A stretch of 64,000 bases of DNA from Scatomonas sp963928055. Lineage in GTDB: Bacteria; Bacillota; Clostridia; Lachnospirales; Lachnospiraceae. Positions 51,626 to 60,482 of the stretch are shown one piece after another. Position 1 is the stretch's first letter; each line of letters begins with the position of its first letter. The notes below the pieces were generated by a model, which saw only the letters and a list, made by a program, of their open reading frames with translations, did no database searches and was not told the DNA's origin. The DNA lies in assembly GCA_963928055.1 (NCBI GenBank), contig CAWVDN010000002.1:124001-188000 (forward strand), written 5' to 3'. Made by a program: the position numbers and the translations under genes.

Positions 51626-52252
51626 TTAGTCCTCCCCGAAACGGATCTTCCGGTAGGAAAGGATCTCCTCTGCACATTTCTCAAAGCCCAGCTTGCTGCT
51701 GTCCAGGCACAGGTCATAATTCAGAGCGCTGCTCCACTCCCTGCCTGTATAATAGTGATAATACTCTCCCCGGTATTTGTCGGTCTTGGCGATAAATTTC
51801 TCCATTTCTTTTTCCGTCATGCTGTTCCGCAGCATGGCCTGCTCCATGCAGAAATCATGGGGCGCATGGACAAATACGCTCATGACGTTGGGATAATTCC
51901 GCAGGATATAATCCGCGCAGCGTCCCACGATGACGCAGGATTCCGTCTCCGCCAGCTTTTTAATGATCTTTGCCTGATAATTGAACAGATTCCGGGTGGA
52001 AACAAAGTCGTCGGAATCCGGAGGAAGGAGTTCTCCCTCATAGACGCTTCGGGAAATGCGGAAGAGCGCGCTTTTTTTGATCTTTTCATCCGCCTTGGCG
52101 AACAGCTGCTCGTTGATGCCGCTCTCGTCGGAAGCCATCCGCAGGATCTCCCGGTTGTAGCAGGGGATCCCCAGCCGGTCCGCCACCATGCCGCCGATGG
52201 TCTTTCCGCCGCTGCCGTACTGTCTCGCAATGGTAATGATGATATTTTCCAT
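51626..52252 (-). CDS. Cytidylate kinase-like family protein
   Basis: A 208-residue P-loop protein of the AAK_26 group. ITIARQYGSGGKTIGGMVAD (P-loop GSGGKTIG near residues 13-20) is followed by the NREIL segment. The family's substrate is unknown; it is not the classic cmk (ribosome-linked) gene. Next to the liv operon but probably independent of it. Confidence 0.82.
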   Translation of the reverse strand: MENIIITIARQYGSGGKTIGGMVADRLGIPCYNREILRMASDESGINEQLFAKADEKIKKSALFRISRSVYEGELLPPDSDDFVSTRNLFNYQAKIIKKLAETESCVIVGRCADYILRNYPNVMSVFVHAPHDFCMEQAMLRNSMTEKEMEKFIAKTDKYRGEYYHYYTGREWSSALNYDLCLDSSKLGFEKCAEEILSYRKIRFGED

Positions 52253-52265
52253 GCCGCACCTCCTT

Positions 52266-52976
52266 TTATTCGCCCAGATAAGCCTTCTTTACAGAATCGT
52301 CGTTCAGCAGTTCCTCCGCTTTTCCGGAAAGAACAATCTTTCCGGTTTCCAGCACGTACGCCCGGTCCGCGATGGAAAGGGCCTTTTTGGCGTTCTGCTC
52401 CACCAGGAGTACCGTGGTTCCCCCGGCGCTTACTTTCTGAATGATATCAAAGATCTCATTGACAAAGATGGGGGAAAGTCCCATGGAGGGCTCGTCCATA
52501 ACGATAAGCTTGGGCTTGGACATCAGTGCCCGGCCCATGGCCAGCATCTGCTGTTCGCCGCCGGAAAGGGTTCCGGCCATCTGGTTCCGCCGCTCCTGAA
52601 GCCTGGGGAATCGCTCATACACCAGCTTCAGGCTCTCCTCGATCTCATTTTTATCCGTGCGTGTATAAGCTCCCATCCGCAGATTCTGGTACACTGTCAG
52701 ATTGGAAAACACCCGGCGGCCCTCCGGCACATGGGCGATGCCCAGTTTTACGATATTGTGGGCCGGGGTTTTGGTGATATCCTTTCCCTCAAAAGTGATG
52801 GTGCCCTTTTTCGCCTGGAGCAGACCGGTGATGGTCTGCAGCGTCGTGGTCTTGCCCGCGCCGTTGGCGCCGATGAGGGCGATGACTTCTCCCTGGTTTA
52901 CCTCAAAGGAGATCCCTTTCAGGGCCTGGATCACGCCGTAATATACTTCTATATCTTTAATCTCCAACATAGCCAT
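52266..52976 (-). CDS. livF: Branched-chain amino-acid ABC transporter ATP-binding protein LivF
   Basis: A 236-residue ATPase. Walker A GANGAGKTTT (about 34-43), signature LSGGEQQMLAMGRAL, Walker B LIVMDEPSMGL and the H-loop VEQN. It is the last gene of livJHMGF, which imports leucine, isoleucine and valine (or related amides). Confidence 0.93.
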   Translation of the reverse strand: MAMLEIKDIEVYYGVIQALKGISFEVNQGEVIALIGANGAGKTTTLQTITGLLQAKKGTITFEGKDITKTPAHNIVKLGIAHVPEGRRVFSNLTVYQNLRMGAYTRTDKNEIEESLKLVYERFPRLQERRNQMAGTLSGGEQQMLAMGRALMSKPKLIVMDEPSMGLSPIFVNEIFDIIQKVSAGGTTVLLVEQNAKKALSIADRAYVLETGKIVLSGKAEELLNDDSVKKAYLGE

Positions 52977-52988
52977 GATTCCGTCCTC

Positions 52989-53750
52989 CTATTCGTCGCC
53001 CAGATAAGCCTTGACTACTTCCGGATTGTTGAGAACCTCGCTGGTCTTGCCCTCCGCCAGGATCTGACCGAAGTTCAGCACGGTCAGCCGCTCGCAGATC
53101 CCGCTTACCAGCTTCATATCGTGCTCGATGAGCAGGATCGTCATCTTGAAATGCTCTCTGACGAACTGGATGGTATCCATAAGCTCCTGGGTCTCGTTGG
53201 GGTTCATGCCCGCCGCCGGCTCGTCCAGCAGCAGCAGCTTGGGATCGGTGGCCATGGCCCTGGCGATCTCCAGCTTTCTCTGGGGACCGTAAGGCAGGTT
53301 GCTGGCCAGCTTGTCCGCATGAGCGTCCAGCCCGAACACCTTCAGGATCTCCATGGCGCGCTCATTCATTTCTTTTTCCGCCTTCCAGTATCCGGGCAGA
53401 CGGAAGATCCCCGTCAGCGTAAAATAGGAATGATGGTTGTGCAGTCCGGCCTTCACGTTGTCCAGCACGGAAAGCTGCTTGAACAGGCGGATATTCTGGA
53501 AGGTACGGGCAATTCCGTCCTTGTTGATCTCCACCGTCTTATGTCCGGTGATATCTTTTCCGTCCAGCAGGATAAACCCTTCGTCGGGTTTGTATACGCC
53601 TGTCAGAAGGTTGAAAACGGTAGTCTTTCCGGCGCCGTTGGGGCCGATGAGACCGTAAAGCTCTCCCTTCTGGATCTGAACGCTGAAATTATCCACGGCC
53701 CGCAGACCGCCAAAGGAGATAGACAGATTCTTTACTTCCAGCAGTGCCAT
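52989..53750 (-). CDS. livG: Branched-chain amino-acid ABC transporter ATP-binding protein LivG
   Basis: A 253-residue ATPase with Walker A GPNGAGKTTVFNLLTG, the LivG-type signature NLPYGPQRKLEIARAMA in place of LSGGQ, and Walker B LLLLDEPAAGMNP, followed by IEHDMKLV. It pairs with LivF as a heterodimer. Confidence 0.93.
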   Translation of the reverse strand: MALLEVKNLSISFGGLRAVDNFSVQIQKGELYGLIGPNGAGKTTVFNLLTGVYKPDEGFILLDGKDITGHKTVEINKDGIARTFQNIRLFKQLSVLDNVKAGLHNHHSYFTLTGIFRLPGYWKAEKEMNERAMEILKVFGLDAHADKLASNLPYGPQRKLEIARAMATDPKLLLLDEPAAGMNPNETQELMDTIQFVREHFKMTILLIEHDMKLVSGICERLTVLNFGQILAEGKTSEVLNNPEVVKAYLGDE

Positions 53751-53751
53751 G

Positions 53752-54804
53752 TCAGGATACCCCCTTTGTCTTGTTTCTCTTGAATTTTTCTACGATCCGC
53801 TCCCTCCAGGCAATGGCTCCCGGCGCCCAGTTAAAGAGCATCATGATGATCAGCACCACAGCGTAGATCAGCATCCGGTAGTCCTGCAGGAACCGAAGCA
53901 TCTCCGGCAGCACGTAAAGGATGATGGTCGCGATCATGGAGCCCTTGATGCTTCCGATCCCGCCCAGTACCACGTACACCAGGATCAGGATGGATGTGTT
54001 GTAGTCGAATTTGCTTACAGTCAGGCTGGAAAGGTTATGGGCGTACAGCGCTCCGGCCACGCCGGCCAGCGCCGCGGATACCGTAAAGGCCAGCAGCTTG
54101 TATTTGGTCACATTGATGCCGATGGACTCGGCGGCGATCCGGTTGTCCCGGATGGCCATAATGGCCCGGCCGGTCCGGGAGTTGATGATATTCTGTACGA
54201 TGAACAGGGTCACCAGGATCAGGATGATCCCCACCAGGAAACTGGAATCTCTGGGGGTGCCGGAAATGCCCTGGGCGCCTTTGACCAGAGTTTCTCCCTC
54301 CGCCGACATCTGAAGGCCGCCTACCTCTCTTGCCAGATGGAATCCGTTCTCATCCCGGCCCAGATAGACGATGTTCAAAAGGTTCTTGATGATCTCTCCA
54401 AAGGCCAGCGTCACAATGGCCAGATAGTCTCCCCGAAGCCGCAGCACCGGAATGCCGATAAGGAATCCGAACAGCGCCGCCGCCAGCGCGCCGATGACAA
54501 TGGCGATAAAAAACCGGGGGCCGGTGGTCATGGAATCTTCCATGATCTTAGAAAACAGCGCGCTGGAAAAAGCTCCTACGCACATAAAGCCCGCGTGTCC
54601 CAGGCTCAGTTCCCCGGAAATACCCACCACCAGATTCAGGGAGATGGCCGCGATCACATAAATACAGACCGGGATCAGAAGACCCTCCATCTGATTGGTC
54701 AGGACCCCTGCCGCAGAACAGATCTGCACGATGATAAAAATAGCGATCACCAGCCCGTAATTGGACAGGCTGCTTATGGTTGATTTACTCATTCGTCTCT
54801 TCAT
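53752..54804 (-). CDS. livM: Branched-chain amino-acid ABC transporter permease LivM
   Basis: A 350-residue permease with about ten spans. Family features are NLVVGISGELSLGHAGFM near 80-97 and LAFGEIIKNLLN, and an EAA-like VTKYKLLAFTVSAALAGVAG. The start at 54804 follows AAGGTGG; the frame runs 13 codons longer but would overlap livH. Confidence 0.92.
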   Translation of the reverse strand: MKRRMSKSTISSLSNYGLVIAIFIIVQICSAAGVLTNQMEGLLIPVCIYVIAAISLNLVVGISGELSLGHAGFMCVGAFSSALFSKIMEDSMTTGPRFFIAIVIGALAAALFGFLIGIPVLRLRGDYLAIVTLAFGEIIKNLLNIVYLGRDENGFHLAREVGGLQMSAEGETLVKGAQGISGTPRDSSFLVGIILILVTLFIVQNIINSRTGRAIMAIRDNRIAAESIGINVTKYKLLAFTVSAALAGVAGALYAHNLSSLTVSKFDYNTSILILVYVVLGGIGSIKGSMIATIILYVLPEMLRFLQDYRMLIYAVVLIIMMLFNWAPGAIAWRERIVEKFKRNKTKGVS

Positions 54805-54814
54805 ACCGTCCACC

Positions 54815-55699
54815 TTACACTTTCTCCTGAACATTCTTTCCAAACAGACCGGTCGGCTTCACCAGAAGCACAATGATCAGAACCGCGAAGACGATGGCGT
54901 CCGCGATCTCGGAAGAAATATAGGCGCGGCTCAGGTTTTCGATCACGCCCAGCAGAAGACCTCCGATCATAGCGCCGGGAATGGAACCGATGCCGCCGAA
55001 CACGGCAGCCACAAAGGCTTTGATGCCGGGCATGGCGCCGGTATACGGCGTCAGGGTACTGTAGGCGGAGCAGAGCAGCGCCCCTGCGATAGCCGCCAGG
55101 GCGGATCCGATGGCAAAGGTCAGGGCGATGGTGCCGTTGACGTTGATGCCCATAAGCTCCGCCGCTCCCCGGTCCTCGGAAACCGCCTGCATGGCCTGTC
55201 CCGGTTTGCTCCGGTTTACAAACAGCATCAGGGCGATCATGATCACGATGTTTGCCGCGATGGTCACAATGGTCGTGGCCTGAATGGTCAGCGCCCCGCC
55301 GGCCAGGACCAGAGGCGGAAGCTGTACCACGCTGCTGAAAGATTTTGTATCCGCTCCGAACACCAGGAGGGCCACATTCTGCAGCAGGTAGCTGACGCCG
55401 ATGGCGGTGATCAGCACCGCCAGGTTGGAGCTGGCGTTCCGCAGGGGCTTGTAGGCCACCCGCTCGATGACGATCCCCAGCACCGTACACAGGACCATGG
55501 CGATGATAACAGAAACGATGGGATTCACATGAAATCCCGTCATGGCAGTGAAGACGACATAAGCCCCGATCATAATGACATCCCCGTGGGCAAAGTTCAG
55601 CATCTTAGCGATGCCGTAGACCATAGTATATCCCAGGGCGATGATGGCGTACACACTTCCAAGACTGACTCCATTGATCAGATAAGACAAGAAACTCAT
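54815..55699 (-). CDS. livH: Branched-chain amino-acid ABC transporter permease LivH
   Basis: A 294-residue permease, partner of LivM: SLGSVYAIIALGYTMVYGIAKMLNFAHGDV at the N-terminus (shown in part), GVIENLSRAYISSE near the end. Preceded by two hairpins separating it from the binding-protein gene. Confidence 0.93.
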   Translation of the reverse strand: MSFLSYLINGVSLGSVYAIIALGYTMVYGIAKMLNFAHGDVIMIGAYVVFTAMTGFHVNPIVSVIIAMVLCTVLGIVIERVAYKPLRNASSNLAVLITAIGVSYLLQNVALLVFGADTKSFSSVVQLPPLVLAGGALTIQATTIVTIAANIVIMIALMLFVNRSKPGQAMQAVSEDRGAAELMGINVNGTIALTFAIGSALAAIAGALLCSAYSTLTPYTGAMPGIKAFVAAVFGGIGSIPGAMIGGLLLGVIENLSRAYISSEIADAIVFAVLIIVLLVKPTGLFGKNVQEKV

Positions 55700-55767
55700 A
55701 ACGCACCCCTTCAGTTTTTTCTTTTGATTGTTTTATCATAGCATAAATGTTCTGGAGTTAAAAGGCC

Positions 55768-55873
55768 AATTTGGGGCGTATGCCGGCGAACCAGTCCCTT
55801 CACCGGTATACGTCCCAAATTGTGCGCTTATCAATGAAATGAACGGGGAAACCGCCCCGGAAACTCCGGGGCG
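55768..55873 (-). terminator. Two hairpins between livJ and livH
   Basis: First encountered in the livJ transcript: CGCCCCGGA / TCCGGGGCG (55853-55873) with a 3-base loop, followed by GGTTTCCCC. Second: 19-bp arms AATTTGGGGCGTATGCCGG (55768-55786) and 55803-55821, two mismatches. Probably partial termination or RNA stabilisation, making more binding protein than permease. Confidence 0.55.
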
Positions 55874-55932
55874 CTCTCACCGAATACAGCGCGCGGCTGT
55901 TATGATTCATTTCCAAAAAACCGTGTCTTTGA

Positions 55933-57144
55933 TCACTCTACCATGGCGTATGCGCCGTTCTCGATAATCAGAACCATGGGCTCTTTGTTTGGCTCGCCGT
56001 CTTCTGTCCAGCGAATGGTTCCGGTAACACCGGTCAGCTCGATCTCCGTCATAGCCGTCTTCATGGCGTCGCAGATATCGGAAACGCTCATATCAGCGGT
56101 GATGCCCGCCTTCTCGGCAGCCAGCTTGATGGCGTAAACGCCGTCGTACGCGTCCGCCGCGAACTGGATCGGGGTCTCGCCGTAGGCATCCTGATATGCG
56201 GAAACGAAGGACTTTACATTCTCCTCCTCAGAGTTCACAAAGAAAGGAGTCAGGAGCATAACGCCCTCGGCCAGGGAAGTATCGAAATTCTCTACACCCA
56301 GCACGCCGTCCATGCCGTCCACGCCGAAGAAGGTGGGAGCATAGCCCATTTTGTCGGCCTGCTGCAGGATCAGAGATGCCTCCTGATAGTAGATGGGCAG
56401 GAACATCAGATCCGCGCCGGCATCCTTGCATTTCTGAAGCTGTACGCTGAAATCGGATTTGCTGTCGTCGGTAAAGGCTTCAGCCGCTACGATGTTCAGT
56501 CCCAGAGCCTGGGCCTCGGCGTTAAAGCTCTCGTAAATACCGGTGGAGTAGGTATCGGAGCTGTTGTAGATCACTCCGATGTTTTCACCCAGGGAATGCT
56601 CGGAGATATAATCCGCGGAAACAGAACCCTGGCTGGGATCGGAGAAGCATACGCGGAAGGCGTTGCCCGCGTCGCCCAGACACTCAACGGCTGTGCCGGA
56701 GGGAGTCAGCTGGAACATATTGTCGTCCGCCGTCTCGGCAACTACCGCGATACAGGGAGCGCTGGTAACGGTTCCCAGAAGCATATGCATGCCCCAGTCC
56801 TTCAGAGTGTTATACGCGTTGACCGCTGTTTCGCCGTCGCTGACGTCGTCTTCCATGCTGAACTCGATGGTCATTCCGTTAATGCCGCCGGCAGCGTTGA
56901 TCTCTTCTACCGCGATCTCCGCGCCGCGCTGTACTGCCAGGCCGTATGCAGCGTTGTCGCCGGTCACAGGGCCGATGCCGCCGATCTTCAGGGTGCCGCC
57001 CTCGGCGCTTCCGCCGGTGCTTCCGGATTCGGAAGTGGTGCTGCTGCCGCTGCCGCCTTCGCTGTCAGCCTTATCGCCGCAGGCTCCCAGGGACAGCGCC
57101 ATGGCTGCTGCCAGGGAGAGGGCAAGGATCTTTTTCATTTTCAT
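55933..57144 (-). CDS. livJ: Branched-chain amino-acid binding lipoprotein
   Basis: A 403-residue type I periplasmic-binding-fold lipoprotein. The signal is MKMKKILALSLAAAMALSLG with the lipobox LSLGAC, then a Gly/Ser/Glu linker; the mature domain starts LKIGGIGPVTGDNAAYGLAV and has the two-lobe LivJ pattern (YNSSDTYSTGIYESF; AADAYDGVYAIKLA). It delivers branched-chain amino acids to LivHM. It heads the operon and is the most highly expressed member if the downstream hairpins attenuate. Confidence 0.93.
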   Translation of the reverse strand: MKMKKILALSLAAAMALSLGACGDKADSEGGSGSSTTSESGSTGGSAEGGTLKIGGIGPVTGDNAAYGLAVQRGAEIAVEEINAAGGINGMTIEFSMEDDVSDGETAVNAYNTLKDWGMHMLLGTVTSAPCIAVVAETADDNMFQLTPSGTAVECLGDAGNAFRVCFSDPSQGSVSADYISEHSLGENIGVIYNSSDTYSTGIYESFNAEAQALGLNIVAAEAFTDDSKSDFSVQLQKCKDAGADLMFLPIYYQEASLILQQADKMGYAPTFFGVDGMDGVLGVENFDTSLAEGVMLLTPFFVNSEEENVKSFVSAYQDAYGETPIQFAADAYDGVYAIKLAAEKAGITADMSVSDICDAMKTAMTEIELTGVTGTIRWTEDGEPNKEPMVLIIENGAYAMVE

Positions 57145-57190
57145 GATAATCTCTCCTCCTTAAAAGCATAAATCTTTTATATACCCGGTT

Positions 57191-57219
57191 ATATTACCCT
57201 TAAAAGTTCCGTTTGTCAA
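57191..57219 (-). promoter_or_regulatory. liv operon promoter
   Basis: Minus-strand TTGACA (57214-57219) and TAATAT (57191-57196), spacer 17. Confidence 0.65.
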
Positions 57220-57308
57220 TGCAATTCGGTAAAAATATGTCATTTCCGGCAGTTTCGCAAAGAATTTTTTTCCTGAACCCGCAATTCACATCAAAATTTG
57301 CGCAGATC

Positions 57309-57348
57309 AAAAAAGGAGGGGCCTCATGTCTCCTGAAACTCCCTCCTC
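57309..57348 (-). terminator. Terminator of the nucleotidyltransferase/ABC-F operon
   Basis: Minus-strand stem with GAGGAGGG-type left arm and CCCCTCC right arm followed by TTTTTT. Confidence 0.65.
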
Positions 57349-57355
57349 GCGTGTT

Positions 57356-58273
57356 TTAGAATTCCGGGGGATACTCTCCCCTCTCCTCCATGGCCCGGAT
57401 GGCCGCCTTCACCATAGGCTTGTCCTCCTGGTAGGTGACTCCGTACCACGGATCCGGGGTGTGGAGCACTTCCACAGAGGCTTTTCCCTCCTTCAGAAGC
57501 TGATCCACCACCGCCGGCAGCTGATACTCGCATTTCAGGGGATTTTCCCCCAGATTTTCCCGGAGGAATTCCGGGAACCGGCGGTTCAGTTCCTCCAGGA
57601 TACTGCCGGAAAATCCCCACAGGTTCATGGATACTACCGTGTCCGGATCCAGAGGCTCCCAGGTTTTTCCTCCGTCTTCGGTGCTGGCGATCCCGCCCTG
57701 CCGTTTCTCGATGCGGGTATGTTCCGTGATATCCACCAGTTTCCCCTCCGGATCCACCCGGCAGACTCCCCGGGATACGTAGCCGTTGTCCGTCACGGTG
57801 TTTTTCAGGGAATACCCCACCATGGCATAGCGGTACTTCTCATCATCCTCATGGGAAACGAGATACTGGTAGATGAGCCGGAAAGACAGTCGAGCGCTGC
57901 GTCGTCGGCGTTGATGACGGCAAGGGGGGGCTCCCGGGACCGCCTGCAGGCAGCTTAAGACCGCGTGGCCGGTGCCCCAGGGCTTTTCCCGTCCTTCCGG
58001 GACTGCGAAGCCTTCCGGAAGGTTCTCCAGCTGCTGATACACGTAGTGGATCTTTATTTTCCGGCTGACCCGGTCGCCGATGGCCCGGCGGAAATCCGCC
58101 TGATTTTCTTTTTTTATGATCAGCACGGCTTCCTCAAAACCGGCCTCCAGGGCGTCCTGGATGGAAAAATCCATAATGATGTGTCCCTGATCGTCCACCG
58201 GATCGATCTGCTTCAATCCCCCGTAGCGGCTTCCCATTCCCGCTGCCATGATTACCAGAACCGGTTTTTTCAT
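57356..58273 (-). CDS. Sugar-phosphate nucleotidyltransferase-like protein with scrambled active-site segment
   Basis: A 305-residue NTP_transferase-fold protein. The start MAAGMGSRYGGLKQI is the nucleotide-binding loop of NDP-sugar pyrophosphorylases, and KPWGTGHAVLSCLQAV follows. Where the family reads VINADDFYG (metal-binding Asp), this sequence reads APPCRHQRRRRSARLS before returning to FRLIYQYL. The run CCCCCCC (seven, 57923-57929) shifts the frame: with six it would read LAVINADD. A second, compensating shift lies between about 57879 and 57895. The catalytic segment is therefore lost or, more likely, mis-sequenced. Follows the ABC-F gene by one base. Confidence 0.7.
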   Translation of the reverse strand: MKKPVLVIMAAGMGSRYGGLKQIDPVDDQGHIIMDFSIQDALEAGFEEAVLIIKKENQADFRRAIGDRVSRKIKIHYVYQQLENLPEGFAVPEGREKPWGTGHAVLSCLQAVPGAPPCRHQRRRRSARLSFRLIYQYLVSHEDDEKYRYAMVGYSLKNTVTDNGYVSRGVCRVDPEGKLVDITEHTRIEKRQGGIASTEDGGKTWEPLDPDTVVSMNLWGFSGSILEELNRRFPEFLRENLGENPLKCEYQLPAVVDQLLKEGKASVEVLHTPDPWYGVTYQEDKPMVKAAIRAMEERGEYPPEF

Positions 58274-58274
58274 C

Positions 58275-59906
58275 TTAGTTATCCTCCTCGGTCATGGTGT
58301 AGACCTGGCGTTTTCTGGCCATCTCATCGCTGGCCAGGTACTCGTCGTAGGTGGTGATCTTGTCGATCAGCGTGCCCGCCGGCGTGATCTCCATGATCCG
58401 GTTGGCGGTGGTCTCCACAAACTGATGGTCATGGCAGGTAAAGAGCGCCACGCCCGGGAATTTGATGAGGCCGTTGTTCAGGGCCGTAATGGACTCCATG
58501 TCCAGATGGTTGGTGGGCTCGTCCAGCAGCAGGATGTTGGCCCCGGAGATCATCATCTTGGACAGCAGACAGCGGACCTTCTCTCCTCCGGAGAGCACCC
58601 GCACCTTCTTCACTCCGTCCTCCCCGGCAAAGAGCATTCTGCCCAGGAAGCCCCGGACATAGGTAACATCCTTGATCTCGGAGTACTGGGTCAGCCACTC
58701 GGCGATGGTGAGATCGCTGTCAAATTCCGCCGTGTTATCCTTGGGGAAATAGGCCTGGCTGGTGGTAACGCCCCACTTGTAAGTGCCGGCGTCCGCCTTC
58801 TCCTCCCCCATAAGGATCTTGAAGAGCATGGTGATGGCCTGCTCATTTCCGCCCACAAAGGCCACCTTGTCTTCCCGTCCCAGGGTAAAGGTAAGGTTGT
58901 CCAGGAGCTTCACGCCGTCCACCGTCTTCGTCAGGCCTTCCACCTGCAGGACCTCGTTGCCGATCTCCCGATTGGGACGGAAGTCAATGTAAGGATACTT
59001 CCGGCTGGAGGGCTTGATCTCGTCCAGCTGGATCTTCTCCAGCGCCCTCTTTCGGGAAGTGGCCTGCTTGGATTTGGACGCGTTGGCGGAGAAACGGGAG
59101 ATAAACTCCTGCAGCTCCTTGATCTTTTCCTCTTTCTTCTTGTTGGCCTCTTTCATCTGCTTGATCAGCAGCTGGCTGGACTCAAACCAGAAATCATAGT
59201 TTCCGGCGTAGAGCTGGATCTTTCCATAGTCGATGTCCGCGATCTGGGTGCAGACCTTATTCAAAAAGTAACGGTCGTGGGATACCACGATCACCGTATT
59301 GTCAAAGTTGATCAGAAACTCCTCCAGCCAGGCGATGGCATCCAGATCCAGGTGGTTGGTGGGCTCGTCCAGCAGCAGGATGTCCGGATTACCGAACAGA
59401 GCTCTGGCCAGCAGCACCTTCACTTTCTGGGAACCGGTCAGATCCGCCATCTGGGAATAATGAAGCTCTGTCTCGATGCCCAGACCGTTCAGCAGCTGTT
59501 CCGCGTCGGACTCCGCCTCCCAGCCGTTCATCTCCGCGAACTCCGCCTCCAGTTCGCTGGCCCGGATCCCGTCCTCATCGGTAAAATCCTCTTTTGCGTA
59601 AAGCGCTTCCTTTTCGTTTTTGATCTCATACAGCCTGGGATTGCCCATGATGACCGTATCGATCACCGTAAACGCGTCGTATTTAAAGTGATCCTGTTCC
59701 AGGAAGGACAGTCTCTCACCGGGAGTAATGGACACATCTCCCTTGGTGGGCTCCAGCTGTCCGGAGAGGATCTTCAGAAAGGTGGACTTGCCCGCGCCGT
59801 TGGCGCCGATGAGTCCATAGCAGTTTCCCTCAGTAAATTTAATATTCACGTCCTCAAAAAGAGCCTTCTTGCCTACCCTCAGAGTCACATTATTTGCTGA
59901 AATCAT
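58275..59906 (-). CDS. ABC-F family ATPase (YkpA/YbiT-like)
   Basis: A 543-residue soluble protein with two ATP-binding domains and no membrane part, as in ribosome-associated ABC-F factors. Domain 1: GANGAGKSTFLKIL, and LLDEPTNHLD. Between the domains is a charged linker (KEANKKKEEKIKELQEF). Domain 2 has an altered Walker A, GGNEQAITMLFKIL, lacking the usual Lys, but keeps LSGGEKVRCLLSKMM and LLLDEPTNHLD. It probably acts on translation under stress; no drug-resistance role can be read from it. Confidence 0.9.
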   Translation of the reverse strand: MISANNVTLRVGKKALFEDVNIKFTEGNCYGLIGANGAGKSTFLKILSGQLEPTKGDVSITPGERLSFLEQDHFKYDAFTVIDTVIMGNPRLYEIKNEKEALYAKEDFTDEDGIRASELEAEFAEMNGWEAESDAEQLLNGLGIETELHYSQMADLTGSQKVKVLLARALFGNPDILLLDEPTNHLDLDAIAWLEEFLINFDNTVIVVSHDRYFLNKVCTQIADIDYGKIQLYAGNYDFWFESSQLLIKQMKEANKKKEEKIKELQEFISRFSANASKSKQATSRKRALEKIQLDEIKPSSRKYPYIDFRPNREIGNEVLQVEGLTKTVDGVKLLDNLTFTLGREDKVAFVGGNEQAITMLFKILMGEEKADAGTYKWGVTTSQAYFPKDNTAEFDSDLTIAEWLTQYSEIKDVTYVRGFLGRMLFAGEDGVKKVRVLSGGEKVRCLLSKMMISGANILLLDEPTNHLDMESITALNNGLIKFPGVALFTCHDHQFVETTANRIMEITPAGTLIDKITTYDEYLASDEMARKRQVYTMTEEDN

Positions 59907-59960
59907 AGTAAACCTCGTTCTTTCCTTTCCTGATTTTCCATTGAAAGCCTACAGTTTACC

Positions 59961-59988
59961 ATTGTACCGTATTCCGGCGAATTTGCAA
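59961..59988 (-). promoter_or_regulatory. ABC-F gene promoter
   Basis: TTGCAA (59983-59988) and TACAAT (59961-59966), spacer 16. Confidence 0.5.
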
Positions 59989-60024
59989 GAGGTTTTCGCA
60001 TATTTTAAGCCGGGGCTGTGTTTT

Positions 60025-60429
60025 TCAGCTCCCGGCTTCTTTTTCTTCTTCCTCCTCCAGAGACTGAAGGAAATTTCCCAGTTCTTCCATTTTTTCCGCG
60101 GGGATCTTTTTCCCGTCGTACAGCGCCGTGACAAAATCCGAAAGCGAGCCGTCAAAGAGCTGCTGCAGCACGGAGCGGCTTTCCCGGCTCTGATACTCTT
60201 TTTTGGAGATCAGCGGCGTGTAGTAATTGTTTTTCCCCCGGCGCGCCACGGAAACGCAGCCCTTCTTTTCCAGCCGGGCCAGAAGGGAATTCACTGTGGT
60301 CGGAGCCAGATGCCTGTCCCCGGCAAGGGCCTCTTCGATCTCCGTCCTGGCCATTTCCGGATGGCCTTCCCAGAGGACCATCATGATCTGCAGTTCCGAT
60401 GCCGGAAGTTTGGGAATCGATTTTTTCAT
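60025..60429 (-). CDS. BlaI/MecI/CopY family repressor
   Basis: A 134-residue winged-helix repressor: LPASELQIMMVLWEGHP then APTTVNSLLARLEKKG and YTPLISKKEYQ. The C-terminal dimerisation region (SVLQQLFDGSLSDFVTALYDG) is intact. No BlaR1/MecR1 sensor or beta-lactamase gene lies beside it, so it may respond to metal (CopY-like) or a sensor elsewhere. It follows the LtaS-family gene. Confidence 0.9.
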   Translation of the reverse strand: MKKSIPKLPASELQIMMVLWEGHPEMARTEIEEALAGDRHLAPTTVNSLLARLEKKGCVSVARRGKNNYYTPLISKKEYQSRESRSVLQQLFDGSLSDFVTALYDGKKIPAEKMEELGNFLQSLEEEEEKEAGS

Positions 60430-60482
60430 GGCAGAGCCCTCCTTCTGTTACTGAAACACCGCGGCCGGAAAGGTCCGGACCG

